Part shown: positions 1 to 10,152 of the stretch, piece by piece | Numbering within the stretch: the first letter of the stretch is position 1 | How the letters are laid out: each line of letters starts with the position of its first letter | Source: Nitrosomonas sp. | Lineage (GTDB): Bacteria; Pseudomonadota; Gammaproteobacteria; Burkholderiales; Nitrosomonadaceae | Assembly (NCBI GenBank): GCA_019745325.1 | Contig: JAIETK010000008.1 | Span: forward strand, 62,001-126,000 | Length of the DNA stretch: 64,000 nucleotides | Direction of reading: 5' to 3' | Position numbers and translations under genes: made by a program | Notes under the pieces: generated by a model | The model's input: only the letters and a program-made list of their open reading frames with translations | The model's database searches: none | Told to the model about the DNA's origin: nothing

Positions 1-471
1 GGCGATACGATCATTGTTACGTTGAATGAAAGAACCAATGCCAGCAAAAGTTCCGGAAGCAATGTCGATCGTTCGGGCAGTATCGATTTTTCAGTTCCGA
101 GTTTGCTAGGGGTTCCGTTGAAGCTATTGACGAAACATGCAACGATGGAAGCAAAAAATAACAATAAATTTGATGGTGGTGGTGAAAGTTCGAGTAAAAA
201 TGATTTCAAAGGCACGATTACGGTCACAGTCATCGAAGCATTGCCGAACGGAAATCTCGTAGTAAGTGGAGAAAAGCAAATCGGTATTAACCAAGGACAA
301 GAATTTATAAGACTCTCCGGAGTAGTCAATCCGATTCATATCATGGCGAATACCATTTCTTCAACCCAGATTGCGGATGCACGCATTGAGTATCGCGGTA
401 ATGGGTATATCGATGAGGCTCAAACGATGGGCTGGTTGTCGCGTTTCTTTCTAAATGTATCGCCATTCTAA
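1..471 (+). CDS. flgH: Flagellar L-ring protein FlgH (5' truncated by window edge)
   Basis: This is the C-terminal 156 residues of the outer-membrane L-ring lipoprotein, which with the FlgI P-ring forms the bushing around the flagellar rod. The frame is open from base 1, reading [19 protein letters not shown], a conserved stretch of FlgH. The C-terminal stretch [33 protein letters not shown] is also typical (GxG..A...GWL.R.F). The lipoprotein signal lies outside the window. flgI follows after about 40 bases and continues the operon. The family assignment is firm; only the 5' end is missing. Confidence 0.95.
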   Translation, partial: GDTIIVTLNERTNASKSSGSNVDRSGSIDFSVPSLLGVPLKLLTKHATMEAKNNNKFDGGGESSSKNDFKGTITVTVIEALPNGNLVVSGEKQIGINQGQEFIRLSGVVNPIHIMANTISSTQIADARIEYRGNGYIDEAQTMGWLSRFFLNVSPF

Positions 472-510
472 CCTCGTACGAATGCTTATCGACTTGAGCG
501 AAATTTGATT

Positions 511-1620
511 ATGAGAAGAGTTAACAAAGTCTTCGTTTGGATCTTGACGATCGGTTTATTGCTGCCAAGTATCAGTAGCGCTGATCGCATTAAGGATCTG
601 GCGTCCATCCAAGGGGTTCGTAACAACCAGTTAATTGGATACGGTCTGGTTGTCGGTTTGGATGGCAGCGGTGATATGACTACTCAAACGCCCTTTACCG
701 TTCAAAGTGTGATTAGCATGCTGGGTCAGCTTGGTATTAATTTACCTCCCGGAACAAATTTGCAGTTACGCAATGTGGCAGCAGTTATGGTGACAGCGAC
801 ATTACCGGCTTTTGCAAAACCTGGGCAGCAGATCGATGTGACGGTATCTTCGATGGGCAATGCGAAAAGCCTGCGCGGAGGAACATTGCTGATGACGCCA
901 TTGAAGGGGGCAGATAATCAGGTATACGCGATGGCGCAAGGAAGTGTTTTAGTAGGGGGTATCGGAGCCGCGGCTGGAGGAAGCAGTGTCCAGGTCAATC
1001 ATCTCAGTGTGGGTAGGATTTCAGGTGGTGGAATCGTTGAGCGAGAAATACAAACATCGGTTGGACAAGGAGATTTTATCAATCTGGAATTGAATGCAAC
1101 GGATTTTTCTACAGTAAATCGTATTGTTGAAGCTATCAACAAATTATATCCAACAGCGGCAGCTGCAGTCGATGGACGTGTGATACAAGTAAAGGCCCCG
1201 GCTGACAATAGTCAGCGAATCAATTTTATTTCTCAGATTGAAAGTATCGATGTGATTCCGGCGAAGGCAACAGCAAAGGTCATTGTTAATTCCCGAACCG
1301 GTTCGGTGGTGATGAATCAGTCCGTAACCCTTGAAACGAGTGCAATCGCACATGGAAATTTATCGATTATTATTAATACAGAACCAGTTATCAGCCAGCC
1401 CGGGCCGTTTGCGCAACGGGGAGAAACAGTTGTCACTCAGCGCTCTCAGGTTGAGATTCGCACGGATGAGGGAAATTTAATGTTGCTTCCAAATGGCGCG
1501 GATTTGGGTGAAGTTGTGAAAGCTTTAACGGCAATCGGCGCAACCACGCAAGATCTTTTGTCTATCTTGCAAGCATTAAAAGCCGCGGGTTCCCTCCGTG
1601 CCGATTTGGAAATTATTTAA
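511..1620 (+). CDS. flgI: Flagellar P-ring protein FlgI
   Basis: Periplasmic P-ring subunit that surrounds the flagellar rod in the peptidoglycan layer. The product is about 369 residues, normal for the family. It opens with a Sec signal peptide (VFVWILTIGLLLPSISSA) followed by the hallmark DRIKDLASIQGVRNNQLIGYGLVVGLDGSGD segment, and it ends with the typical LGEVVKALTAIGATTQDLLSILQALKAAGSLRADLEII. A TTG two codons upstream (505) is in frame, but the ATG at 511 gives the usual short n-region, so I take ATG. It lies between flgH and flgJ in the canonical operon order. Confidence 0.96.
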   Translation: MRRVNKVFVWILTIGLLLPSISSADRIKDLASIQGVRNNQLIGYGLVVGLDGSGDMTTQTPFTVQSVISMLGQLGINLPPGTNLQLRNVAAVMVTATLPAFAKPGQQIDVTVSSMGNAKSLRGGTLLMTPLKGADNQVYAMAQGSVLVGGIGAAAGGSSVQVNHLSVGRISGGGIVEREIQTSVGQGDFINLELNATDFSTVNRIVEAINKLYPTAAAAVDGRVIQVKAPADNSQRINFISQIESIDVIPAKATAKVIVNSRTGSVVMNQSVTLETSAIAHGNLSIIINTEPVISQPGPFAQRGETVVTQRSQVEIRTDEGNLMLLPNGADLGEVVKALTAIGATTQDLLSILQALKAAGSLRADLEII

Positions 1621-1641
1621 CCTACCGATTGGTTTCTTCTT

Positions 1642-2646
1642 ATGATTATTTCACCGGATCTCTCAAGTAAACTTGCGATCGACACCAAAGGCCTTGCTGA
1701 TTTGCATGGCTTGGTCAAGCGGGACCCGGACCAGGCTTTACACAAGGCTGCGCAACAATTTGAAGCTTTATTTATGAATATGCTTCTTAAAAGTATGCGT
1801 GAAGCTACTCCAAAAGATGGATTGTTTGAGAGCCGGCAGACGCAATTCTTTACGCAGATGTATGACCAACAACTTGCACAGCAATTGTCGACGCGAGGAA
1901 TCGGTATTGCCAATATCATGGTCAAGCAATTGGGCAGGAGTGCAGAATCGGTTCCAGTTCAGTCGATAAGCCAAACGGATGCGATTTTGTCATCCCTTCA
2001 AACCATTCATCAATCGCCACTGACAAAGAGCGGGCATTCGAATGACAAATCAGAAGAGTTATGGCCGGGCGCCCCAAGTTCGATGAAATCAATGACACCG
2101 GTAGATAACATAAATCATACAAATGAAATTTTTGTTAATCCTGTCAAAAGAGATCGACAATCGGGTGGTTTACCAAATTCCTCTGCTAATTTTATTGAAA
2201 TGCTTCTTCCCCATGCAAGAACTGCCGCCCAATCGACAGGAATTCCTCCTCACTTCATGTTAGCACAAGCCGCGCTTGAGAGCGGCTGGGGTAAGCATGA
2301 GATACGACATGCTGATAACAGTCCTAGCTATAATTTATTCGGAATCAAAGCCGGGGCTAATTGGAAGGGGGACGTAGTGGAGACAATGACCACTGAATAT
2401 ATCAATGGCGTGCCACAAAAGACTGTCGAAAAGTTTCGCGCTTATAACTCATATGCCGAAGGGTTTCATGACTATGCGAGATTACTAGCCGATAACCCAC
2501 GTTACGCAAAAGTCTTGCAATCAACAGATCCAGCGTCATTTGCAAACGGCCTGCAACGTGCAGGTTATGCGACAGATCCTCAATATGCCGAGAAATTGCT
2601 TCGGATACTTAATAGCGAAAGATTACAAAATCGGGAATTCATTTAA
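1642..2646 (+). CDS. flgJ: FlgJ, rod-capping protein and peptidoglycan hydrolase
   Basis: Two-domain FlgJ of 334 residues. Residues about 15-100 form the rod-binding/scaffold domain (QFEALFMNMLLKSMREATP is characteristic). Residues about 180-330 form a glucosaminidase (GH73-like) domain with the motif LAQAALESGWGKHEI; the Glu in ALESGWG is the expected catalytic acid. The protein is exported by the flagellar system, caps the growing rod and cuts peptidoglycan to let it pass. The linker (about 110-175) is Ser/Pro rich and poorly conserved. It starts 21 bases after flgI, so the two are almost certainly cotranscribed. Confidence 0.95.
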   Translation: MIISPDLSSKLAIDTKGLADLHGLVKRDPDQALHKAAQQFEALFMNMLLKSMREATPKDGLFESRQTQFFTQMYDQQLAQQLSTRGIGIANIMVKQLGRSAESVPVQSISQTDAILSSLQTIHQSPLTKSGHSNDKSEELWPGAPSSMKSMTPVDNINHTNEIFVNPVKRDRQSGGLPNSSANFIEMLLPHARTAAQSTGIPPHFMLAQAALESGWGKHEIRHADNSPSYNLFGIKAGANWKGDVVETMTTEYINGVPQKTVEKFRAYNSYAEGFHDYARLLADNPRYAKVLQSTDPASFANGLQRAGYATDPQYAEKLLRILNSERLQNREFI

Positions 2647-2725
2647 CAGACGAAATTTTTAATTCTTTTATGATTTTGCCGATATCAGTTCCATATTAAT
2701 TAATTTAAAGAACTAGTTATAAATT

Positions 2726-4624
2726 ATGGGAAACAGTATTCTTGATGTTGGATATTCTGGACTATTGACGTCACAAAATCAGTTATTGACGACGAGTCAT
2801 AATATCAGCAATGCTAATACGCCCGGTTTTAATCGGCAGAAACTGATATTAACTACGAATACTTCTCAATCTACTGGTGCTGGTTTTGTCGGACGTGGTG
2901 TCAGCGCAGCCACTGTTCATCGCATTTTTAATCAGTTTCTGGTTAGTCAGTCATTGCAAATCCAATCGCAGAGTCAAGCGCTGGATAGCAATTATAATGA
3001 AATAAAGCAATTGGATAATATGTTAGCTGAATCCACATCCGGGCTTTCTCCAACGCTGCAAAAATTTTTCACTGCCATACAGGATGTTGCTACCAATTCA
3101 TCGGTCATACCTTCACGGCAATCAATGCTAAGCAATGCTGAAGCGCTTGTCTCGCGTTTTCACAGCATGGATCAACGCATCACGCAAATCAAAGATGGCG
3201 TCAATACGCAGATAACCAGTGCGGTTGCAGAGATCAATTCCCTAGCCGGGCAGATTTCCCAGATTAATCAACAAATAATTTGGGCGGAGGGTGCCGCTGG
3301 CGGACACCCAGCTAATGATATGCTGGACCAGCGGGATGATCTTATCAATCAATTAAATAAAATAATTAATACCGATACAGTCCGGCAAACCGACGGCACA
3401 GTAAATGTTTATGTCGGATCAGGTCAGGCGCTGGTCGTGGGTGCTCAAACATTATCGCTCCAAGCAATGAAATCTCCCGATGCTCCTGAGAAATTAACAA
3501 TCGGGCTGATGAATGGCTCAAGCGTCATTCAGCTACCGGAGAAACAGATTTCTGGCGGAACTTTGGGCGGACTTTTGGCTTTTCGTAACGAATCCCTTGA
3601 TAATGCGCATAATGCGCTGGGGAGAATTGCAATCAATCTGGCACAAACATTCAATGCACAGCATCAGTTAGGGATGGATCTCAATGGCGATATGGGAGAA
3701 GCGTTTTTTAATTTACCATCTCCCAAAGTAATTTCTGCATCAACCAATAATATTGCTTCGAATATCACCTCGCAGATAACCGACTATAGCGCTTTAACGA
3801 CCAGCAATTACCAATTTTCTTATGATGGTACAAATTACACATTGACGAGATTGTCGGATAATACTTCTACGACTCCTTCGAATGTGTTCCCAATAACGCT
3901 TGATGGGATAACTGTATCCTTTGCTTCGATGCAAGCAAATGAAAGATTTCAGATACAACCCACCGTCAATGGCGCCAAAGATATTGCGGTCAATATTACC
4001 GACACCACTAAAATTGCAGCGGCTGCCCCTAATCGTACCAGTGCCGCTTTGACGAATACTGGTACTGGAACAATTAGCGCTGGATCGGTCAATCCATTAC
4101 CGCTGGATACTAATCTCCAACAACCGCTCACAATAACATTTACTGCACCGGGTACCTTTGATGTGGCAGGTATTGGTACTGGACTACCGGTGACTGGTCA
4201 AGCGTATTCTTCTGGTGCTGACATCAGTTTTAATGGTTTTACTTTCCAAATTAGCGGAAGCCCATCGGCGGGGGATGTTTTTACAATAACACCAAATAAC
4301 AGTGGCGTTTCAGATAATCGCAATATCCTGCAACTGGGGGCATTGCAATCCACTAATACTATTCAGAATGGTACAGCAACTTACCAATCTGCCTATGGGC
4401 AATTAGTCAGCGAGATAGGTAATAAAACGCGTGAATTGGAAGTTACGAGTAAAGCACAGGCCAATTTATTGATACAGACACAAAATTCCATTCAGTCGAT
4501 ATCAGGTGTTAATTTGGATGAAGAAGCCGCAAACCTGCTGCGATTTCAGCAAGTTTACCAAGCTTCGAGCAAAGTCATTGAATTGAGTAAAACTTTGTTC
4601 GATTCGATCCTTCGATTTGGTTAA
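2726..4624 (+). CDS. flgK: Flagellar hook-associated protein FlgK (HAP1)
   Basis: Hook-filament junction protein, 632 residues. The N-terminus (SILDVGYSGLLTSQNQLLTTSHNISNANTPGFNRQ) is the classic flagellar rod/hook coiled-coil D0 segment. The C-terminus (SGVNLDEEAANLLRFQQVYQASSKVIELSKTLFDSIL) is its D0 partner. Residues about 440-530 hold an inserted beta-rich module with GTGxI..GSV and ITF..PGTFDV and ISF.GFxFxISGxPxxGDxFTI, which is repeated in the neighbouring FlgL. It starts about 80 bases after flgJ, and flgL follows after 23 bases. Confidence 0.95.
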   Translation: MGNSILDVGYSGLLTSQNQLLTTSHNISNANTPGFNRQKLILTTNTSQSTGAGFVGRGVSAATVHRIFNQFLVSQSLQIQSQSQALDSNYNEIKQLDNMLAESTSGLSPTLQKFFTAIQDVATNSSVIPSRQSMLSNAEALVSRFHSMDQRITQIKDGVNTQITSAVAEINSLAGQISQINQQIIWAEGAAGGHPANDMLDQRDDLINQLNKIINTDTVRQTDGTVNVYVGSGQALVVGAQTLSLQAMKSPDAPEKLTIGLMNGSSVIQLPEKQISGGTLGGLLAFRNESLDNAHNALGRIAINLAQTFNAQHQLGMDLNGDMGEAFFNLPSPKVISASTNNIASNITSQITDYSALTTSNYQFSYDGTNYTLTRLSDNTSTTPSNVFPITLDGITVSFASMQANERFQIQPTVNGAKDIAVNITDTTKIAAAAPNRTSAALTNTGTGTISAGSVNPLPLDTNLQQPLTITFTAPGTFDVAGIGTGLPVTGQAYSSGADISFNGFTFQISGSPSAGDVFTITPNNSGVSDNRNILQLGALQSTNTIQNGTATYQSAYGQLVSEIGNKTRELEVTSKAQANLLIQTQNSIQSISGVNLDEEAANLLRFQQVYQASSKVIELSKTLFDSILRFG

Positions 4625-4647
4625 ATTTTTAAGTGGAAGGCGGAAAA

Positions 4648-5856
4648 ATGCGTATCAGTACTAATACGATGTATGAAAGCGGTACTAACATGATGCTTCA
4701 GCAGCAGGAGAAGCTGATTAAAACACAACAACAGCTTTCCACTGGCAGAAGAATTCTGACACCCTCTGATGATCCTATTTCAGCCGCTCAAGTATTAAAT
4801 ATCGCGCAATCGGCATCACTTAATGAGCAATATTCCGTTAATCGCACCAGCGCTAATTCGTCATTGTCATTAGAAGAAAATGTATTGAGAAAAGTCACGA
4901 CATTGTTGCAGGACCTTCACAGTACAGCGGTCTATGCCGGGAATTCATCGTTAACCGATAATGAGCGCAAAATTCTAGCGACGGAATTACGCAGTCATCT
5001 TGAATCTCTCGTTGGTTTGTCAAACACAACGGATGAAAAGGGGCAGTATCTATTTTCAGGATATCAAGCACATACGAAACCCTTTGTCCAGACCGGGCTC
5101 ACTGTTACATACGCAGGAGACCAAGGGCAGCGATTGAATCAAGTCGGCTCTGCACGCCAGCTTGCTGTTAGTGATTCCGGGACGGATATTTTTGAGCGTA
5201 TTAAGAATGGTAATGGTGTTTTTTCAACCGCCGCCGATTCTTTAAATACCGGTACTGGCGTTATTGATGTGGGTTCGGTAATAACTCCAGCAAGCCTGAC
5301 TGGCGATGATTACGAAATAACTTTCAATGTATCTGCCGGTGTGACGACTTATGATATTGTGAATACCACAACTCCCGCGACTGTTTCATCAGGAAATCCT
5401 TATTCAAGTAACGGCGTTATTAGCTTTGATGGCATGCAATTGAGTATCAAGGGTGATCCGGCTAATGGCGATAAATTTACAGTATCGCCAAGTCAGAATC
5501 ACAGTATTTTTAATACGGTGAGCGATTTGATTACAGCGCTTGAAACACCGGCAAGCGGTCAGCCCGGAGGAACACGGCTGTCAAATAGTCTGAACTCAGT
5601 ACTGCAGAATGTTAATAATAGTTTGGAGCATGTACTTGCCAAGCAAGCATCAATTGGTGCCCGATTGCAAGAAATTGAAACACTTGAGAGTGTTGGCGAT
5701 GATCAGAATATTCAGTTTGAGCAATTACTATCGAGTCTGCAGGATGTGGATTTTGCAAAGGCTATATCGGACCTGAAAAGACAGCAACTTTATTTGGAAG
5801 CGGCGCAACAATCCTATGTTAAGGTATCGGGATTATCGCTGTTTAACTACATTTAA
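4648..5856 (+). CDS. flgL: Flagellar hook-associated protein FlgL (HAP3)
   Basis: Second hook-filament junction protein, about 402 residues, a flagellin homologue. The N-terminus (MRISTNTMYESGTNMMLQQQ, then LSTGRRILTPSDDPISAAQVL) and C-terminus (SDLKRQQLYLEAAQQSYVKVSGLSLFNYI) match the FlgL/flagellin D0-D1 helices. A GTG at 4633 is in frame, but ATG 4648 is preceded by a purine-rich ribosome site (GGAAGGCGG), so I use 4648. Residues about 198-283 carry the same beta module as FlgK. It is the last gene of the flagellar operon in this window and converges with purD only 16 bases downstream; no clear hairpin terminator is visible between them. Confidence 0.95.
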   Translation: MRISTNTMYESGTNMMLQQQEKLIKTQQQLSTGRRILTPSDDPISAAQVLNIAQSASLNEQYSVNRTSANSSLSLEENVLRKVTTLLQDLHSTAVYAGNSSLTDNERKILATELRSHLESLVGLSNTTDEKGQYLFSGYQAHTKPFVQTGLTVTYAGDQGQRLNQVGSARQLAVSDSGTDIFERIKNGNGVFSTAADSLNTGTGVIDVGSVITPASLTGDDYEITFNVSAGVTTYDIVNTTTPATVSSGNPYSSNGVISFDGMQLSIKGDPANGDKFTVSPSQNHSIFNTVSDLITALETPASGQPGGTRLSNSLNSVLQNVNNSLEHVLAKQASIGARLQEIETLESVGDDQNIQFEQLLSSLQDVDFAKAISDLKRQQLYLEAAQQSYVKVSGLSLFNYI

Positions 5857-5872
5857 CAATGCAGCATTTTAT

Positions 5873-7183
5873 TTAAATGCATTTCCGTTGATAGTTAATT
5901 CCTTGGTATCCGATATCATGGCGGGCTTGGGAGCCGTCAAAGTAAATCTTTTCAATAAGTTTATAAGCGGATTGTTGGGCAAGTTTAATATTTTCCCCTA
6001 ACGCCGTCACACATAATACGCGGCCGCCGGCCGTAACAATTTCATCACCGCTTTGGCCTCCCAAGGCAGTTCCGGCCTGAAAGATATGAAAATCATCAGT
6101 CTGTTCTTGCGCTGTAATTAATTCTCTTAGACCGGTGATGACATCATTCTTTCTTGGGTTCTCGGGATAACCTGCGGCAGCCATGACAATTCCAAGCGCG
6201 GTGCGGCGATCCCATTCGATAGCCGCTTTGTCCAATGTGCCATTAACAGCATGCTCAATTAGCGTTACCAGATCGCTTCTTAGACGTAGCAGGATTGGTT
6301 GAGTCTCGGGATCACCCAGGCGGCAATTAAACTCTAATACTTTAACTTGATTTTCCGGGGTAATCATTAGTCCCGCATATAGAAAGCCGGTATAGGCAGC
6401 GCCCTCCTTACTCATTCCATTGATTACCGGATCGATAATATTGCGCATGATCTGGGCATGTAAGCTCGGTGTTACAAAAGGCGTGGGTGAATAGGCGCCC
6501 ATGCCACCGGTATTGGGTCCAAGGTTTCCGTCTAAAAGACGTTTATGATCCTGGCTGGTTGCTAAAGGTAGAATATGAGTGCCGTCGGTGATGACGATAA
6601 AGCTGACTTCCGTTCCTTCAATATATTCCTCAATAATAATCTCGTTACCGGCAGCGCCAAGATTATTCTCAACGAGGAGTGCATTAACCGCAGCATGGGC
6701 TTGTTCGTTGGTAGCGGCTATGATCACGCCTTTTCCCGCCGCCAAGCCGTCAGCCTTTATAACCAACGGCGCGCCATGCTGATCAATGTAAGCATGTGCA
6801 AGATCTGATTGATTAAAACGACAGTAGGCAGCCGTTGGAATGTGATGCCGCATCATGAAGTCTTTTGCAAAGGTCTTTGATGTTTCAAGCTGCGCGGCTT
6901 GTTGTGTCGGACCAAAAATTTTTAAACCGGCGGCCCGGAATTCATCAACGATACCAGCGGCTAGCGGGATTTCCGGCCCCACTATTGTTAACGCAATTTG
7001 TTCTTTTTTCGCGAATTCGATTAACTCGGGAAACGAAGTTATTGGGAGATTTTCGAGTCCTTGCTCCAATCCGGTGCCGGCATTTCCCGGAGCAACAAAA
7101 ACCTTGTGAACCCGCGGAGATAAGCTAAGCTTCCACGCTAACGCGTGTTCTCTGCCACCATTACCAATAACTAATAATTTCAT
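5873..7183 (-). CDS. purD: Phosphoribosylamine--glycine ligase PurD (GARS)
   Basis: ATP-grasp enzyme that joins glycine to 5-phosphoribosylamine, the second step of de novo purine synthesis in the cytosol. It has 436 residues, within the family norm. The start (MKLLVIGNGGREHALAWKLSLSP) is diagnostic. Also visible are the ATP-grasp segment KADGLAAGKGVIIA, the GGMGAYSPTPFVTP signature and the metal/ATP site EFNCRLGDPETQ. It is the last gene of a minus-strand cluster fis-purH-purD, 14 bases behind purH. Confidence 0.97.
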   Translation of the reverse strand: MKLLVIGNGGREHALAWKLSLSPRVHKVFVAPGNAGTGLEQGLENLPITSFPELIEFAKKEQIALTIVGPEIPLAAGIVDEFRAAGLKIFGPTQQAAQLETSKTFAKDFMMRHHIPTAAYCRFNQSDLAHAYIDQHGAPLVIKADGLAAGKGVIIAATNEQAHAAVNALLVENNLGAAGNEIIIEEYIEGTEVSFIVITDGTHILPLATSQDHKRLLDGNLGPNTGGMGAYSPTPFVTPSLHAQIMRNIIDPVINGMSKEGAAYTGFLYAGLMITPENQVKVLEFNCRLGDPETQPILLRLRSDLVTLIEHAVNGTLDKAAIEWDRRTALGIVMAAAGYPENPRKNDVITGLRELITAQEQTDDFHIFQAGTALGGQSGDEIVTAGGRVLCVTALGENIKLAQQSAYKLIEKIYFDGSQARHDIGYQGINYQRKCI

Positions 7184-7197
7184 GAGCTTAATGTTAA

Positions 7198-8757
7198 CTA
7201 ATGTCTAAAATGCCGAATACCGGTGAGAACCATCGCGACGCCGTGTTCATCGGCAGCGGCGATGACCTCATCGTCGCGGATACTGCCGCCTGGTTGAATG
7301 ATTGCTGTGGCGCCGGAGTTAATCACAACATCGAGACCATCCCGAAACGGGAAAAACGCATCCGATGCAACGACGGATCCTGAAAGTGAGAGTCCGGCCT
7401 GTTGTGCTTTGATTGCTGCGATGCGAGCACTATCAACGCGGCTCATTTGGCCTGCGCCGATGCCCACGGTTTGGCCATCGCGGCAAAAAACAATGGCATT
7501 TGATTTGACAAACTTCGCGGCACGCCACGCAAACAATAGATCGTCCAATTGTTGTTGAGAAGGTTTAATTTTGGTAACGATACGCAGATCGGATGCAGCG
7601 ATGTTGTGGGTATCCGGCGTTTGAACCAGCAAGCCGCCGCCGACCTTCTTTAAATCGTAATTATGATGTCCAGCATGGAGCGGTACTATCAGCAATCGGA
7701 TGTTGTTCTTTTGCGCCAGGATTTGTTGCGCCTCCGGTGATATCTCGGGCGCGATAATCACTTCGACAAATTGTTTTAAAATGGCTTCAGCGGTGACGGC
7801 ATCGATCATTCTGTTAAACGCGATAATGCCCCCAAAGGCGGATACCGGGTCTGTGGCGAAAGCAAGCTGATAGGCGCGCAATGCAGTTTCGGCAATTGCT
7901 ATTCCGCACGGATTGGCGTGTTTTACAATCACACATGCCGTTTTATCAAAAGTCTTCACACATTCCCATGCCGCGTCGGTATCAGCGATATTGTTATAGG
8001 ATAATTCTTTTCCTTGCAATTGACGGTAATTGGCCAGACTGCCCGGGGTCATTGCTTCGTCGCGGTAAAATGCTGCTTTTTGGTGAGGATTCTCACCATA
8101 ACGCAGATGCTGAGCGACCCTGAAGTTTAAATTCAGAGAATCAGGAAAGTCTTTGCGGTGGTGGTCACTATCCAAAGCGGTTAGATAGTTACTGATGGCG
8201 CTATCGTAAGAGGCTGTGTGAGTGAAGGCTTTCTGTGCCAGCATAAAACGTGTTGCGAGACTGGTCGAACCTTGGTTGGCTTCCAATTCCCGGCATAACA
8301 AGGAATAGTCTTGCGGGTCGGTTACGATGGTCACTTTTTGATAATTTTTAGCCGCAGCACGGACCATGGTAGGGCCGCCAATATCGATATTTTCGATAGC
8401 TTCTTCCAGGGTGCAATCGGGTTTTGAAATTGCTTGCCGGAAGGGGTAAAGATTTACAATAACCAGATCAATATTCGGGATTGATCTTGCTGTAAGTGTC
8501 TCCTGATGCTCCGGAATATCATTCCGCGCTAAAATCCCGGCATGAATCTTAGGGTGCAGTGTTTTAACCCGGCCATCCAGCATTTCCGGAAACTCAGTAT
8601 ATTGACCGACTTCAACCACGGGCAATCCGGCTTCGAGCAACATTTTTGCCGTGCCGCCGGTTGATAGCAGCGTAATCTCATATTTAATTAGTTGTTGCGC
8701 GAGCGGGATCAGTCCGGTTTTGTCTGAGACGCTGATAAGTGCATATTTTATAGTCAT
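7198..8757 (-). CDS. purH: Bifunctional AICAR transformylase / IMP cyclohydrolase PurH
   Basis: Catalyses the last two steps of IMP synthesis. It has 519 residues. The N-terminal MGS-like IMP cyclohydrolase domain shows [29 protein letters not shown] and [17 protein letters not shown]. The C-terminal transformylase domain (from about residue 200) shows [14 protein letters not shown] and [10 protein letters not shown] (the conserved Lys-His pair). Its ATG overlaps the fis stop codon in an ATGA junction, so translation is probably coupled. Confidence 0.97.
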   Translation of the reverse strand: MTIKYALISVSDKTGLIPLAQQLIKYEITLLSTGGTAKMLLEAGLPVVEVGQYTEFPEMLDGRVKTLHPKIHAGILARNDIPEHQETLTARSIPNIDLVIVNLYPFRQAISKPDCTLEEAIENIDIGGPTMVRAAAKNYQKVTIVTDPQDYSLLCRELEANQGSTSLATRFMLAQKAFTHTASYDSAISNYLTALDSDHHRKDFPDSLNLNFRVAQHLRYGENPHQKAAFYRDEAMTPGSLANYRQLQGKELSYNNIADTDAAWECVKTFDKTACVIVKHANPCGIAIAETALRAYQLAFATDPVSAFGGIIAFNRMIDAVTAEAILKQFVEVIIAPEISPEAQQILAQKNNIRLLIVPLHAGHHNYDLKKVGGGLLVQTPDTHNIAASDLRIVTKIKPSQQQLDDLLFAWRAAKFVKSNAIVFCRDGQTVGIGAGQMSRVDSARIAAIKAQQAGLSLSGSVVASDAFFPFRDGLDVVINSGATAIIQPGGSIRDDEVIAAADEHGVAMVLTGIRHFRH

Positions 8758-8996
8758 TTAATTTGATATTGTTTCATTTTTTGACGTAGCGTATTACGAT
8801 TGATTCCTAGTAATTCAGCGGCCCGTGTTTGGTTTCCCTCAGTATGTTGCATCGCGATTTCAATCAACGGTTTTTCAACACTGTGAATGACCATGTTATA
8901 GAGATGTCCAGGTTTTTCACCATCGAGATCTCTGAGATAACTAGCAATGGCCTTACGTATACAAGATGCAATTTCGTTTTCTTTGATTGCATTCAT
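8754..8996 (-). CDS. fis: Nucleoid-associated regulator Fis
   Basis: Small DNA-bending factor of 80 residues, slightly shorter at the N-terminus than enterobacterial Fis (98), as is usual in betaproteobacteria. The C-terminal helix-turn-helix is clear: [27 protein letters not shown]. It sits between dusB and purH. The dusB-fis pairing is conserved across proteobacteria, and here it is extended by purH with a 4-base overlap. Confidence 0.95.
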   Translation of the reverse strand: MNAIKENEIASCIRKAIASYLRDLDGEKPGHLYNMVIHSVEKPLIEIAMQHTEGNQTRAAELLGINRNTLRQKMKQYQIK

Positions 8997-9003
8997 TAAC
9001 TGG

Positions 9004-10008
9004 TCACTCCTCCTCTCTGATGTATCTCAATCTGTGCCCGATCTCAGCCAATTTCGAGAAAAATCCATTGGTTTCAGAGATTTGCTGATTACTCGTTTGC
9101 AATTGATTCATCGATTGACGGAAATGTGCGGAACCCATCAATCCTTTGGTATACCACGATATATGTTTCCGGGCGATGCGAACCCCCGAATACTCACCGT
9201 AGAATTCGTAAAGATCATATAAGTGCTTGATCAACACTTGATGTATTTCGGTTACTTCGGGTGCTGGCAGCTTTTGCCCGGTTGCGAGGTAATGATCAAT
9301 TTCACGAAATATCCAAGGCTTGCCCTGTGCGGCGCGGCCGATCATGATTGCATCCGCCTTTGTATAAGCCAGTATTTCTTCGGCCTTTTCGGGGGTGGTA
9401 ATGTCGCCGTTTGCGATAACCGGGATACTAATGGCTGCTTTAACCGCTGCGATAGTGTCGTACTCGGCAGTGCCGGTATAAGCGCAAGCACGGGTACGGC
9501 CATGAATTGCCAGTGCTTGCACACCGGAGCTTTCGGCAATGCGCGCAACGGATAATGCATTTTTGTGCTGTTTATCCCAGCCGGTGCGTATTTTAAGTGT
9601 TACCGGCACGTCAACAGCGTTCACGACGGAATCAAGAATGCGTCCCACCAATTTTTCATCTTGCAATAGTGCGGATCCCGCCATTACATTGCATATTTTT
9701 TTGGCGGGGCAACCCATATTGATATCAATAATTTGCGCACCGTTGTCGACATTATATCGAGCTGCGGTTGCCAGCATCTGCGGGTCAGCGCCCGCAATCT
9801 GAACTGAAATAGGGGATACTTCACCATCGTGATTGGCGCGCCGTTGTGTTTTTGCCGAGCCCCAGAGTAACGAGTTGCTGGAAACCATTTCCGATACGGC
9901 CATACCCGCTCCCATTTTCTTGCATAGCTGCCTGAAAGGGCGATCGGTCACACCCGCCATGGGAGCGACAATCAGTTTATTTTTCAATAAATGAGGACCA
10001 ATCTGCAT
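9004..10008 (-). CDS. dusB: tRNA-dihydrouridine synthase DusB
   Basis: FMN-dependent reduction of uridine to dihydrouridine in tRNA. It has about 334 residues. The start MQIGPHLLKNKLIVAPMAGVTDRPFRQLCKKMGAG is typical, and the catalytic Cys lies in DINMGCPAKKIC. Further motifs are TLKIRTGWD, ALAIHGRTRACAYTG and VIANGDITTPEKA. An in-frame TTG lies 6 codons upstream, but the ATG at 10008 begins the conserved region. fis follows after 7 bases, reproducing the widespread dusB-fis operon. Confidence 0.95.
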   Translation of the reverse strand: MQIGPHLLKNKLIVAPMAGVTDRPFRQLCKKMGAGMAVSEMVSSNSLLWGSAKTQRRANHDGEVSPISVQIAGADPQMLATAARYNVDNGAQIIDINMGCPAKKICNVMAGSALLQDEKLVGRILDSVVNAVDVPVTLKIRTGWDKQHKNALSVARIAESSGVQALAIHGRTRACAYTGTAEYDTIAAVKAAISIPVIANGDITTPEKAEEILAYTKADAIMIGRAAQGKPWIFREIDHYLATGQKLPAPEVTEIHQVLIKHLYDLYEFYGEYSGVRIARKHISWYTKGLMGSAHFRQSMNQLQTSNQQISETNGFFSKLAEIGHRLRYIREEE

Positions 10009-10152
10009 AACGAAGTTATATCGCAAAAGAATGTAACATTTTGATTAGTATTTAATTATCTCTGAAAACAGTTTGAATTGTTGAAGACTGTATTTCATTG
10101 CCGCTTCAATTACAGTTTGTGCCAAAACGGCAGGCGGATGCTGGATATCAAG

